Positions 1-9,110 of a stretch of DNA of 14,420 nucleotides are shown here, in pieces. The notes below the pieces were generated by a model. It had not been told where the DNA came from, searched no databases, and was given only the letters and a program-made list of their open reading frames with translations. Every line of letters starts with the position of its first letter. Positions within the stretch are counted from its first letter, which is position 1. The translations under genes were made by a program, and so were the position numbers. The stretch is from Stramonita haemastoma (lineage: Eukaryota > Mollusca > Gastropoda > Neogastropoda > Muricidae): positions 27,883,804 to 27,898,223 of the forward strand of contig CM060344.1 in NCBI GenBank assembly GCA_030674155.1. The letters run 5' to 3'.

Positions 1-904
1 TGGGCTCTGCCTCAGTAGTCTTTTCTTCATGAAGGACTTGCACAAACTTTTTCCCCCCTACAGAAAAGACCGTCATCGATCAATGCGTTCAGTTTTTACA
101 CAACTCTTAACTTTTATGTTGTTGTGTGTCTAGTACACCTAGGCTGACCAACAACGATCATATGTGACACTCCACCACATAATGAGACGGAGTGCACATG
201 AGGTCAATTTTTAGTTATTGACATGTTATTAATGTGCAATAAAGTGGCTATCAAATACAAAAAAACAGATTGAAAATCGGACAATTCTGTGCAACATTAT
301 TACAAATTGAAATGATAGACTGTAGGATGAGACAAAATGAGAAACGGGCAAGTTTATTTTAGTAACAGGTTGTCAGAATGAGTGCTTTGGTATTTTCAAA
401 ACACATTTAAAAGCAAAAGGAATAAAAATTATACCTTGATATTTCATTATAAGATAAATAAACAGATCTAGTTTAATAATCAATCAAAATCACAAAATTG
501 ACAACTTGACCCCCACCTGCCTTTAAAGGCTCCTAGCGCAAAATTGGGTAATGTGCTAAGCGACTCATTTCGTGGTGGAGCGCCACATATAATATGGGGG
601 AAAATTATTTCCACTTCCATTCTAGTATTGCTCGAGTTCCTACTCCTCTTTGATCAATGTTTTTTGTGGTTTTTTTTTTATCATACACCTTTACAATCAA
701 AACTTTTATAAGTTGACATCTTAGTGGAAATGAACCGTTTTCAACCATGTCACTATTGACTTATGATTAAGCATGCAAATGAAATAGTGGGAAATGGTTA
801 TTTTCTTGGGCTACATACACTGTATTTACAACACAAACCTACATTTTTTTGGTCCTAAACCTGGAAAAGTAAGATCCACAATCAGTTTTTATTTCTTTGT
901 TAAA
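1..904. other. AT-rich non-coding stretch, no gene seen
   Basis: AT-rich DNA with stops in all frames at high density and no long open frame. The only sizeable frame in this area (starting near 794) has no recognisable domain and runs into AAC-rich simple sequence. I see no tRNA, no transposon ends and no convincing splice-site pair. It may be intergenic or intronic; the sequence does not decide. Confidence 0.6.
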
Positions 905-1036
905 AAAACAACAACAACAATCCCAACAGTTTTAGTTTTTGCATATTTCCAAAAACAACAACCCAACAACCTTGGTCCCTACTATGGAAGCATGAGACCT
1001 AATTAGGTCTATTTGTTGTTGTTGTTGTTGTTTTTT
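905..1036. repeat. AAC and GTT simple repeats flanking a 16-bp palindrome
   Basis: AAC-rich triplet sequence at about 905-970 is followed by (TTG)n at 1012-1032, which is its reverse complement, so the two blocks could pair. Between them sits the perfect palindrome AGACCTAATTAGGTCT at 995-1010. A run of 16 G follows at 1067-1082. Confidence 0.8.
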
Positions 1037-1139
1037 GGGGGGTTGATATTTTCTATAAAAGAAAAAGGGGGGGGGGGGGGGGTCTAGGGCTTTATAAAAA
1101 AAACAAACAAAAAACCCTCACCTAACCCCAACTGATCAC

Positions 1140-1460
1140 CAGACAGCATTAGAAAGCTAAAGCTGCCAGCCAACCAACCAACCATCCATCAACTAACTTC
1201 TCATCCATCTTCAGCACTGGTCTAGTCAGTAAGCTCCACCACTGCCCAAGTAAGTAAACTGTAGTTCTGCTCTCCAGGCCTAGTAGGCCTATCTACTGTG
1301 GCTTGTGCCACCTACACTCTCTCCAGCTGGTTGGTTGGCTGGCTGGCTAATAATAACTTATTAAGCCTAAGGCTGGCTGGGCTTTCTCTCTCCCTCCCTC
1401 CCTCCTCTGGCCTTCCTCCCTCCCTCCCTCCCGATGTCTTGGCCTCAGCCACGGGCAGTT
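1140..1460. repeat. Low-complexity CCAA / GGCT / CCCT region
   Basis: Short tetranucleotide-like blocks: CCAACCAACCAACC near 1169-1182, TGGTTGGCTGGCTGGCT near 1330-1346, and CCCT runs at about 1390-1432. A near-perfect palindrome (7-bp arms AGGCCTA / TAGGCCT, one-base centre) lies at 1276-1290. The open frame across it (from 1298) is repeat-driven and shows no domain. Confidence 0.7.
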
Positions 1461-2198
1461 CAGGCCGGGGTCAGCCTTGGGTCAATCCACTTGCTAGCTA
1501 ACTCTACCGCTCAGCGCTGACGACCCGACCGGGCAGTGCTACTTACGAACACCCTCTCCACACCCCACCCACCCACCTACACAACACCCTATGTACCACT
1601 ACGGACACAAGTTCAGCCTGGGGTCAGGATGGCCGCCAGGCCACCTATTATCAGTCTAACTTTTCCTCCCCCCCCCCCCTTCTTACCCTCCCTCCTTCAC
1701 TAACAACCCTGCTTCCAAACTACTATTCACTTTCTTCCTCTTCCCTGTCCATTTTTACTTTTTTCAACAAAAGCTTTGTTGGTGGTGTCTTTTTATGTCT
1801 CCCCCCCCCCCCCCCCCCCTCATGTACACGTTTTTTCCAGTATATCTGATGTGTGCCCTGCCGTTTTGATTTTAAAAAAATTATCAGAAGAAAGTACAAG
1901 GACCCCCACCCCCGCAAGAACATCCCCCACCCCCACCCAAACCAAACAACAAAAAACAAACCAAACAAAAAAAAGCCCAACTTCGGTGGGGCGATCATGT
2001 TTTCTTCTTCTGTCTCCAAAAGCTGTGTATCCTCCTTGCCACCGCCCCCCCCCCCCTCCCCCTCTCCCTTTCTAGCAGTGTACTTCATGTCTGCTGCCAC
2101 ATACGGCCGTGTCACCTGAGTCAACTTGAGTTCAGCAAGCGGGGATTCTCCACGTTTACGACCTTTTCACGAACTCTAAAGCAGAGCTGCTCGATTTA
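1461..2198. other. Non-coding stretch with poly-C tracts
   Basis: No gene seen. It contains C tracts of 12 (1668-1679), 19 (1801-1819) and 12 bases (2045-2056), plus A- and C-rich mixed sequence around 1900-1980. Open frames on both strands here are proline-, glycine- or lysine-rich translations of these tracts. A loosely repeated motif (GTTCAG..CC.GGGGTCAG) occurs near 1457 and 1609. Confidence 0.55.
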
Positions 2199-2296
2199 TG
2201 GAAAGGGAGGGAGGGGGAGGGGGAGAGAGAGAGAGAGAGAAGGAGAGCGGGAGAGGGGAGACAGGGAGGGAGAGAGAGGAGAGAGAGGAGAGAGAG

Positions 2297-2329
<33 letters not shown>

Positions 2330-2395
2330 GGGGGGGGGAGAGAGAGAGAGAGAGGGGGGGAGAGAGAGGGAGAGAGGGAGAGAGAGAGAGAAAGA

Positions 2396-2426
<31 letters not shown>

Positions 2427-2453
2427 GAGAGAGAGAGAGAGAGAGAGAGAGGA
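2199..2453. repeat. (GA)n-rich polypurine tract
   Basis: GA dinucleotide repeats mixed with G-runs. From 2263 to 2453 (191 bases) the plus strand is uninterrupted purine. Open frames on both strands (arginine/glutamate on one, serine/leucine on the other) are artefacts of the dinucleotide repeat. Long homopurine tracts with mirror symmetry are known to be able to form intramolecular triplexes in vitro; that is a property of the class and is not shown here. Confidence 0.97.
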
Positions 2454-2564
2454 CATATCATGGTTTTACATTTGGCAAAATAATAAAACTAAATAATAAT
2501 AATACCGTGTGAAAAGAATAGACTCGGTTTTACTCATTTCATAATTAGTGTGTTGATTGCGTTG

Positions 2565-2586
2565 CCCCCCCCCCCCCCCCCCCCCC
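2565..2586 (+). repeat. Poly-C tract, 22 bases
   Basis: An uninterrupted run of 22 C between two unique sequences, just before the second GA array. It is one of eighteen C or G tracts of at least 11 bases in the window. Confidence 0.97.
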
Positions 2587-2730
2587 AATCCAAGCTGTCA
2601 TCAACCTCATAGTTTGAAAAGACTTGGTTAAGCCACAAAGCCGGGTTGTTAAAGCGTTTTAAGAATACTTGTTTACGAGGAAAGAACGAGGTTGGGTGAA
2701 AGAAGGGGCAATTGAGCGAGGTAAGTTTAT

Positions 2731-2731
<1 letters not shown>

Positions 2732-2773
<42 letters not shown>

Positions 2774-2940
2774 CAGAGAGAGGGGGGTGGAGGGAGAGAG
2801 AGAGAGGGGGGTGGAGAAAAAGAAAGAGGGGAGGGAGGGAGAGAGAGAGAGAGAGGGGGGGGGGAGGAGGGGGGAGGGAGAGAGAGAGAGAGGGAGAAAA
2901 AGGAGAGGGAGGAGGGAGAGGGAGAGGAGGAGAGAGAGAA

Positions 2941-2975
<35 letters not shown>
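2732..2975. repeat. Second (GA)n-rich polypurine tract
   Basis: Starts as a pure GA repeat and continues as mixed GA/GGGA blocks. It is uninterrupted purine from 2813 to 2975 (163 bases), then switches abruptly to a pyrimidine-rich stretch (CCCCCTCCTCCCC) at 2976. The overlapping serine/leucine-rich and arginine/glutamate-rich open frames are not genes. Confidence 0.97.
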
Positions 2976-2978
<3 letters not shown>

Positions 2979-4279
2979 CCCTCCTCCCCTAGCCCTCCCA
3001 CCTTTCCTTATTTTCCCCCCCTCCCTCACCTTTTCACTCTTAGCTATTTCTGCCTTTCTGTTTCCGATTTTGGGATACAAAAATCTTCATAAACCTTCAG
3101 GTGCCCTTTCAACGAACTCTCAGGACCCCCCCCCCCCCCCTATAAGTATAACTTAAAATGGATTTGTTTAAGTCTATCAAGATCTAATACAGTTTGGGTT
3201 GTTCTATTGGTTTTCCCCCCATGATGAAATCGATGGTCTACAAAGCGTGGTAAATTGTGTTTAAATAGTTGGTAATTATTTTTTGTCCCATTCACTTCAA
3301 AACAGGTTTGTGACTGGCAAAGTCCTGACTGAATTCGATTTTCTGGATACTTTGCAAAGGTGTAGCCCCCCCCCCCCCCTTAAAAAAAACCCAAAACAAA
3401 ACATTTAGCCGATAGAATTTGTGAGTTCTGGTAATACAGTCACACATTTGCTTTACTATGAATAAAAAAAATTATGGGGGAAGTTATGCATGCTGAATAG
3501 ACGTAAGTTATTAGCAAGTAGATAAGATTTGCACAATTGCAATGATGTTGGCTTTAGGGTTCAACTATAGTGCACGTGCTATGGGCTCCAAGCCTTTTAG
3601 TTTCTTTTTCGGTTCGTTTGGAGGTTTTTTGTGTTTTGTTTTCTTGTTTGAACATTTATCGTTTATTTACTCTCTCAAGCAAAGAGGAGGAGCCCCCTTT
3701 CTACTTTCAACAAGGTAAAATTTCAATTTTCCCCCCTACATTTAATGATGATGCTCATTAAACTTTTTCACACCCTCTCCCCTTCCCCCCCCCCCCAAAA
3801 AAAAAAGCCCCAGCTGGTTCCTTCTAAAGTACTTTTTATTTATTTCACTTTAAATGTGTGAATGGTTCGAGTTTTAATCACAGAGCTGGCAATTCCAAAA
3901 AAAAAGGTAAACTGATCAAAACTAAGCCATCAAAACAACAAACATGCCATAAGATCTAATAACGCCAAATCAGACAGTGATCTAATAACACCTCCTGCAC
4001 CAAGAAGTCACGACATGTTGATCCTCCCCCCCTCCCCCCCCCCCCTCCGGGTTCACTGAATTTCACGCCCAGCCGGCTCCCCCCCCACCCCTTCCCAACA
4101 GCATCATCTATGAAGATAACTGACAACACCTTCCTTCCATTCTGTTATGCAAGTTAACAGACGAGAGAGAGCCTCTATGTGACTGTCATGGACTGTGGAA
4201 GCCTACAGCCCCAATTGTTGTGGCATGGGGATGGGGGTGGGGGTGGGCTTCTCCATACCCAGGGTCCTGAAAATTGTTG

Positions 4280-4280
<1 letters not shown>
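2976..4280. other. Non-coding stretch with recurrent poly-C tracts
   Basis: No gene seen. C tracts occur at 3126-3140 (15), 3366-3379 (14), 3785-3796 (12) and 4034-4045 (12), several running directly into A-rich sequence (for example C12 followed by A10 at 3785-3806). The 63- and 62-residue open frames near 3570 and 4179 have no recognisable domain, and the latter ends in serine/leucine repeat translation. Confidence 0.6.

Positions 4281-4313
<33 letters not shown>
4281..4313. repeat. (CT)n microsatellite
   Basis: An uninterrupted CT dinucleotide repeat, about 16 units. Confidence 0.97.
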
Positions 4314-4315
<2 letters not shown>

Positions 4316-5720
4316 TCCTGGTGTAGGTCACTGGATTCATTTCTTTTCATTACCCTTGAAGTTTTGACACTAAACTTTGGTCATCAGTATCAACAATGCC
4401 CCCCCCCCCCCCTCCCCACTTCTGATTGATCCAGTAACACCTAACCACCACTCTTTCCCCCCCACCTCTTTTCCGTAATAACAGCAAAGTCAAGATTTCT
4501 CTATACCTGCTGTAAGAAACAGACTTGTGGTTAAGCGCAGCTCAGGCATGCATGCATGCACACACACTGCACGGCTCTAATCCCCAAACGGTACTTCCTG
4601 GTTGACTTTAACATTTGTAACCTTCCTTTACAAAAATAGCATGATGTTTCTTTGTTTTTATTTTCGGTCAAATCTCCTAAAATCAAGTTTTCTGACTGAT
4701 CCTACCTGCTATAGACAGCAAACAGGTCTTTTCACATGGCTATGATGTTGCAGTGAAATCTGAAGAATTATCCCCACTTTTTTTTTCAGCCTGTACCTTA
4801 TCATATTTTGGTTTTCCTCCATTAACATCTAAATTTAATGTTTCTGATAGTTACGAAACTTCATTTTGATGTTGTAGTTGTTTCCAGAGCATTTACAAAG
4901 CTTTAACACCCTGCTAATCACACGCACGCAAGCACGCAAGCACACACGCACGCACACACACACACAAGAATCACTCTGAGACTGCAAGTACAGTCACACC
5001 GAGTGAGAAGTGTCAGTGTGTATGGACTGTTTTTCAAGTATCTCTATATAGGTAGCCATACTCCAACTTCAGAGGATTACTTCTTTATTTGAGGTAATCA
5101 AATCCACATTGGATGTTAGGGATATATAAACAGGTGATATATAAGCAGACAGGTGAGTTTATACTCTTGAACTGGACGGCTTGCCAGTAGTTCCTTGGAA
5201 AAAAACCCCATAAAAAACAAACCCCAAACAAAAAAATCTTCATCTCTTGTGAAAAGGAACTCTATTATCAGGCAGAGGGTTTCTTAAGAACAACTTTTTT
5301 TTTTAATCTGCTGGAGTATCAAATTTTTTTTTTAAAATCTCTATCATCTACCATCAACACCTCATCGCCCTGTTCACAGAAAACGCCAGGTCTAACCGTC
5401 ACTTTTTTCTCATCATATAACACAAACACGCATCACCTTCACTCACGTCAAAATGCCACCAAACATGAGGGGGAAAAGTGCTGAATTCACCCCACCTCCT
5501 CCCAGTAACACACAAAAACACACAAAAAAAGGGATGGAAAAAAAACACTTAAAGTGTTCAATCACAAATCCTTAAAAAAAAAAAAAAATCTATCCGTCAC
5601 AACCAAACCAACCGTTGCAGAATTTCACAGATTCACAAGACACGCAACTTGTGGACGTGTAGATAGACAGGATGCCCAAAACAGTTGTTTGTGAGAAATA
5701 AACTGGAGTAAGGAAGGAGC
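4314..5720. other. Non-coding stretch with short CA repeats
   Basis: No gene seen. It holds a C14 tract (4399-4412), a GCAT/CA microsatellite (about 4547-4567), a CACG/CA repeat (about 4921-4968), a short direct repeat of a TATA-like string (GATATATAA at 5121 and 5136) and an A-rich stretch near 5572-5587. An AATAAA hexamer occurs near 5697 on the plus strand, but nothing upstream reads as a coding exon, so I do not call a transcript end. Confidence 0.55.
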
Positions 5721-5724
5721 ACCA

Positions 5725-6060
5725 CTAGTAAGCAGGATCACGTTCACCCTCTATCACTCCAATACACACGACTCCTCCTCGGTCACAGTGCACTTGTGCT
5801 GCTAAGCCGAGTGAATAGGTGGGTGCTGGTGGTGTTGGTATGGGTGGTGTGTGTGGTAGCAGACGACAGGATGCGCGGAGGCCACAGCGTGCGTGCTGCC
5901 TGGCCAGCCTTTCCACTCTGCGTACTCCGACACTAACCGGAAAACAACACTGGATACTGTCGAGGTCGATTGTATTCATGCCCGATACCGATTTCTTGTT
6001 TGACTTGATTGATTGTTTTCGTTTGTCTAAAGTCTGTTCACGTTAAGTGATATAAAGATC
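5725..6060. other. Local CpG-rich stretch, role unknown
   Basis: About twelve CpG dinucleotides fall within 5861-5990, far denser than in most of the surrounding AT-rich DNA. Open frames of 84 residues (minus) and 75 residues (plus) cross it, but neither shows a recognisable domain and the minus frame is proline- and cysteine-rich without pattern. It could be an untranslated first exon, a regulatory patch or an old repeat. GATT tetranucleotide repeats follow at about 6059-6077. Confidence 0.35.
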
Positions 6061-6329
6061 GATTGATTGATTGATTGACTGATGGACTGAGCGTACAAAA
6101 TACATAACTTCACACATCAAAATGCGTGATATGATCCGTGTTTAGTCAAAACGGATGTAGACTATAGTGTCTGTTCGTGTTTCTGAAAGCTAGTGTGGGG
6201 TTACTAGCAGGCGTGTGTCTTGTTGCCATAGGATGAAGACACCCTATTCATTTTCAGGAAGGCTAGACATGTGCTAGAGTTGAAGAATTCTATACAAAAA
6301 AAAGAAGAGATACTGGATCCTGGCACAAG

Positions 6330-6330
<1 letters not shown>

Positions 6331-6373
<43 letters not shown>

Positions 6374-6420
6374 TGGTGTGTGGTGTGTGCGTGTGTGTGT
6401 GTGTGCGTGCGTGTGTGTGG
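6331..6420. repeat. (GT)n microsatellite, interrupted
   Basis: A pure GT repeat at its start, then GGTGT and GCGT interruptions. Translations in all frames (CVCV, THTH) are artefacts. Confidence 0.97.
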
Positions 6421-6540
6421 TGTAGGGGGTATCCTCGTCTGTGTGAATGTTGATGTGTGAGAATAAAACTTCACCCCTCTCAAATCTGACGTAAATGCTA
6501 CCTGAATGAGATATATGTAACAAAGTTTTACCACAGGTGA

Positions 6541-6703
6541 TGATGTGGGGTGGTGTGGTGTGGTGTGTGTGTGGTGTGGTGTGGGTGGGTGTGGGTGGGT
6601 GAGTGGATGGTGTGTGGTGTGGTGTGGTATGTGGTGTGTGGTGGATGTGGTGTGGTGTGTGGGGTGGTTAGTATGTGGTGTGGTGTGATATGGCGTGGTG
6701 GTG
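6541..6703. repeat. TGGTG-type degenerate minisatellite
   Basis: Imperfect GTGTGG/TGGTG units over about 160 bases. It directly abuts the A/T-rich tail of the SINE-like copy that follows. Confidence 0.9.
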
Positions 6704-6820
6704 TGTTTTATTTATTTATTCTTTTCTATTGAGGATCATGGAAAAAGCACTCATGTGCTTTACATCCAGTCCCTGTGTGTGTGCAGTTTTGTAAATCTTA
6801 TCTGTTCCCGACGGCACACA
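6704..6820 (-). mobile_element. SINE-like repeat, 3' part (copy A), cut by gap
   Basis: Aligns by eye with 10146-10280 over its whole length. Shared blocks include GCACTCATGTGCTTT, CATCCAGTCCC, TGCAGTT, GTAAAT, TCTGTTCCC and CGGCACACA. On the minus strand it reads toward a tail of (AATA)n near 6704, which is why I orient it this way. The strings AAAGCAC and GTGCTTT form a 7-bp stem with a 4-base loop. It is cut by the assembly gap at 6820, so its 5' part is not visible. No coding capacity is seen, as expected for a non-autonomous element. Confidence 0.7.
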
Positions 6821-6920
6821 NNNNNNNNNNNNNNNNNNNNNNNNNNNNNNNNNNNNNNNNNNNNNNNNNNNNNNNNNNNNNNNNNNNNNNNNNNNNNNNN
6901 NNNNNNNNNNNNNNNNNNNN
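6821..6920. other. Assembly gap (100 N)
   Basis: Exactly 100 N, the conventional size for a gap of unknown length. The piggyBac transposase reading frame enters it from the right and a SINE-like repeat enters from the left, so the gap breaks at least two elements and its true content is unknown. Confidence 0.99.
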
Positions 6921-8023
6921 AAGTCGACGCTCTTCTGCCTTCGTCTTGATGAGGTCTTTGGGGTAGCCTATGCGGTTGGATCTCATTGTGCACACAGGTA
7001 AGTCCCCTTGCTCGACAGGTATTTGGCCAGCACAGGTGAAGTATAGAAATTGTCGGTGAAGACAATGTGGCCAAAATTGTGAATGGGTTTGGTCAAGCCT
7101 ATCACCACCCTAGCACTCAGCCCCATCAACCGATTCAGCTGACTCCCATGCTTCCCTGTGTACACCTCCATGTTGAAGCAGTAGGCAGTCTTGGAATCAG
7201 CACACACCCACAGTTTGATCCCGAACTTGACAGGCTTGTCTTTCATGTATTGCTTGAATCCAAGCCGCCCTTGAATGGCACCATCGCTTCATCCACAGTC
7301 ACATTTTCATAGGGCACAAATTCATCCATGAAACTTCTCCTCACTTTATCAAGAATGTACCTGATTTTGTACAGTTTGTCCTGTCGATTCACAGGTGTTT
7401 TGGGATCGACGAAGTACATGTATCTACGGATCTGAAAAATCTATTTCTACTCATCACACCTCCAAACTGTGTTTTGAGAAGAAAGTACTTTGCACCTGTG
7501 CTCCAGTAATGTACATCTCTGTCCAATCTCATGATGTCTTTCATCATCAAAAGTCCATAGAATGCTTTCATCTCATCCAATGTGACATTTTCCACTCACC
7601 TTTGTTTTTCTCTGGATCCTCAGTGCGTTTCTTTGAGGCATTGTCGTTGGTATACTGCACCAGAGAACCAAACACTTCATCAGAATAAAACAACTGAAAA
7701 TATTCCAGTGCTGTCATTGAAGTGTCTAACACACGCACTGGCCCTGATCGACGATTGAACTTGGTCCTAGTGTCAGGATTTGGTGCGACATAATTCTCCC
7801 TAACCCACTCAAATCTAGGCCGAGTGTAGAACAGAGGTAGGTTTTCTTCATCTAACTCCTCACCACTATCATCATCCCCTTCTATGTGTGCTTCAATAGC
7901 TTCCTGCAACTGTGCTCTCTCTTCCTCTGTCAATTGTAGTATATCAAAATCATCATCAGGCAAATTACCATAAATCTCATCATCAGAAAATTGATCAGAA
8001 TCCGAATTCTCTCCACCTTCCAT
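6921..8023 (-). pseudogene. piggyBac-family transposase, partial and frameshifted
   Basis: Remnant of a piggyBac-type cut-and-paste transposase (DDE_Tnp_1_7 family), an enzyme that in known members excises DNA and inserts it at TTAA sites. The start at 8023 is chosen because it has an A at -3 and a G at +4; upstream codons only translate a CA repeat. The order is an acidic N-terminus (about residues 1-60, rich in D and E), an N-terminal helical domain (LDEMKAFYGLLMM), then the catalytic core. The first aspartate lies in VTVDEAMVPFKG (codon 7291-7293), the second in CADSKTAY (7196-7198) and the third in FTDNFYTS (7052-7054), matching the family DDD triad. About 369 codons remain of a usual 500-600; the C-terminus, including the cysteine-rich end, is absent at the gap. 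The frame is broken near 7588-7591, 7435-7439, 7264-7270 and 6990-6991, each consistent with one missing base, giving five stop-free segments. This is either a decayed copy or an intact one with sequencing indels. No terminal inverted repeats or flanking TTAA were identified. Confidence 0.9.
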
Positions 8024-8153
8024 TTTCACAGCTAAGAAATAAGCCACATCTTCACACACACACACACACTCTTATATATTTCATTCCAAATCCAACAACT
8101 TTCGCAAGCTACTACTTTCTCACGAGTGGGGGTGGGGGAGGGGGAGGGGGGGA

Positions 8154-8405
8154 GAGCTGGAAGACCAATACAGTAAACTGCTGGGCAGTCTGGCACTGCA
8201 TTCCAATCACACCTACTACTACAAAGACGCGGGTAGTGGCTAACAGGTCAAGATGCTGACAGGTCAAGATTGACAGGGGGGGGGGGGGGGGGGGGGAAAG
8301 CTGGAAAACCAATGCAGTAACCTGTTGGGAAGTCTAGCACTGCATTCCATTCTCAGCTACTACCACAAAGACGCGGTAGTTGAGATGCTGACAGGTCAAG
8401 ATTGA
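8154..8405. repeat. Two-unit tandem duplication with poly-G ends
   Basis: Unit 1 (core 8154-8275) and unit 2 (core 8297-8405) share GCTGG, the string GCACTGCATTCCA, ACAAAGACGCGG and GATGCTGACAGGTCAAGATTGA in the same order, at an offset of 144 bases falling to 132 after an indel. Unit 1 has an extra internal copy of ACAGGTCAAGAT that accounts for the 12-base difference. Each unit ends in a G run (21 G at 8276-8296; 25 G at 8406-8430) and unit 1 is preceded by a G-rich stretch. It lies upstream of the transposase start, but whether it belongs to that element is not known. Confidence 0.85.
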
Positions 8406-8476
8406 GGGGGGGGGGGGGGGGGGGGGGGGGAGGGGGGGGAGGGGGGGAGAGGGGGGGGGAGAGAGTAGAGGAGGGA
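8406..8476. repeat. Poly-G tract, 25 G then G/A-rich
   Basis: 25 uninterrupted G followed by G-runs of 8, 7 and 9 separated by single A or AGA. This is a strong candidate for a G-quadruplex-forming sequence on the plus strand by motif alone. Confidence 0.95.
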
Positions 8477-8573
8477 GGCAGCCGGCCCCGGAATTCCATT
8501 CATAAACAAAGACCCGTTAGTGACTGACAATGATAAGCAAATAACGGGAAGTCCAGACCACTTGCTGCCAAGC

Positions 8574-8692
8574 CCGGTTTACCGGGCTGTGGGAATGAAG
8601 GGAGTTTGTTATTGGAGACCGGTATACGGGCTGCGGGATGGAAAGGAAGAAAAGTCTTGCAGACCGGTAAACCGGGCTGTGGGAATGAAAGA
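8574..8692. repeat. Three-unit repeat, exact 45-bp period
   Basis: The string CCGGT starts at 8574, 8619 and 8664, exactly 45 bases apart. Each unit has a palindrome-like core (CCGGTTTACCGGG, CCGGTATACGGG, CCGGTAAACCGGG), then CTGYGGGAATGAA or a close variant, then a diverged tail. Units 1 and 3 are more alike than either is to unit 2. The last unit is followed by a TTAA at 8694-8697. This could be a minisatellite, or a subterminal repeat array of the neighbouring piggyBac element, which lies on the other side of the tandem duplication; the latter is inference only. Confidence 0.85.
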
Positions 8693-8907
8693 ATTAAACA
8701 TGTAAAAATATTGATACTGAGGGGCAGAACAACAAGCATAGGGCAATAATTTTTTTAAAGGTAAAAAACAAAAAAAAAGAGGTATGGGGCGATAATTATG
8801 ATAATGATGGCTGTTTCCTTGCAACGCACACAATGAGGATCATGGGAAAGAAAGGCGATGGTCAAATATAGACAGACCAGACAGTAACACAGCATGCCAG
8901 TATGAAA

Positions 8908-8931
8908 ATGAGTGAGTGAGTGAGTGAGTGA

Positions 8932-9003
<72 letters not shown>

Positions 9004-9066
9004 GTGAGTGAGTGAGTGTGTGTGTGTGTGTGAGTGAGCGTGCGTGCGTGCGTGCGTGTGCGTGCG
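8908..9066. repeat. Compound (GAGT)n / (GT)n / (GCGT)n array
   Basis: About seven GAGT units, then a long GT repeat with two single-base slips, another GAGT patch near 9004-9015, GT again, and finally GCGT units to about 9066. The histidine/threonine-rich minus-strand frames across it are artefacts. Confidence 0.97.
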
Positions 9067-9110
9067 TATTAGTGGCTCTAAAAGTTTCCCATATAAACCT
9101 GACCAATGGG

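Noticed and set aside
2156..3092. Long open frames of 86-155 residues rich in Ser/Leu (minus) or Arg/Glu (plus)
   Set aside because: They are direct translations of GA/CT repeats on both strands and in several frames at once, which is the signature of a dinucleotide repeat and not of a coding sequence.
5121..5155. Two TATA-like strings (GATATATAA) as a promoter
   Set aside because: No downstream coding exon or initiator could be identified, and the strings are a short direct repeat in AT-rich DNA.
5725..5979. 84-residue minus-strand frame in the CpG-rich patch
   Set aside because: Proline- and cysteine-containing but with no recognisable family, no flanking splice or start context, and an overlapping open frame on the other strand.
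7593..7599. Splice donor-like AAAG/GTGAGT inside the transposase on the minus strand, which could explain the first frame break by an intron
   Set aside because: Adding a single base to the A4 run restores the family-typical sequence with no material to remove, so a one-base indel is simpler than an intron.
8024..8065. Upstream extension of the transposase frame to 8065
   Set aside because: The extra 14 residues include translated CA repeat (CVCE) and the ATG at 8023 has a better start context. A splice acceptor-like TTTCTTAG just upstream is possible but unsupported.
8112..8312. Minus-strand frame with repeated Leu-Ser-Pro-Pro-Pro blocks
   Set aside because: The apparent protein repeat is the tandem DNA duplication plus poly-G tracts read as proline.
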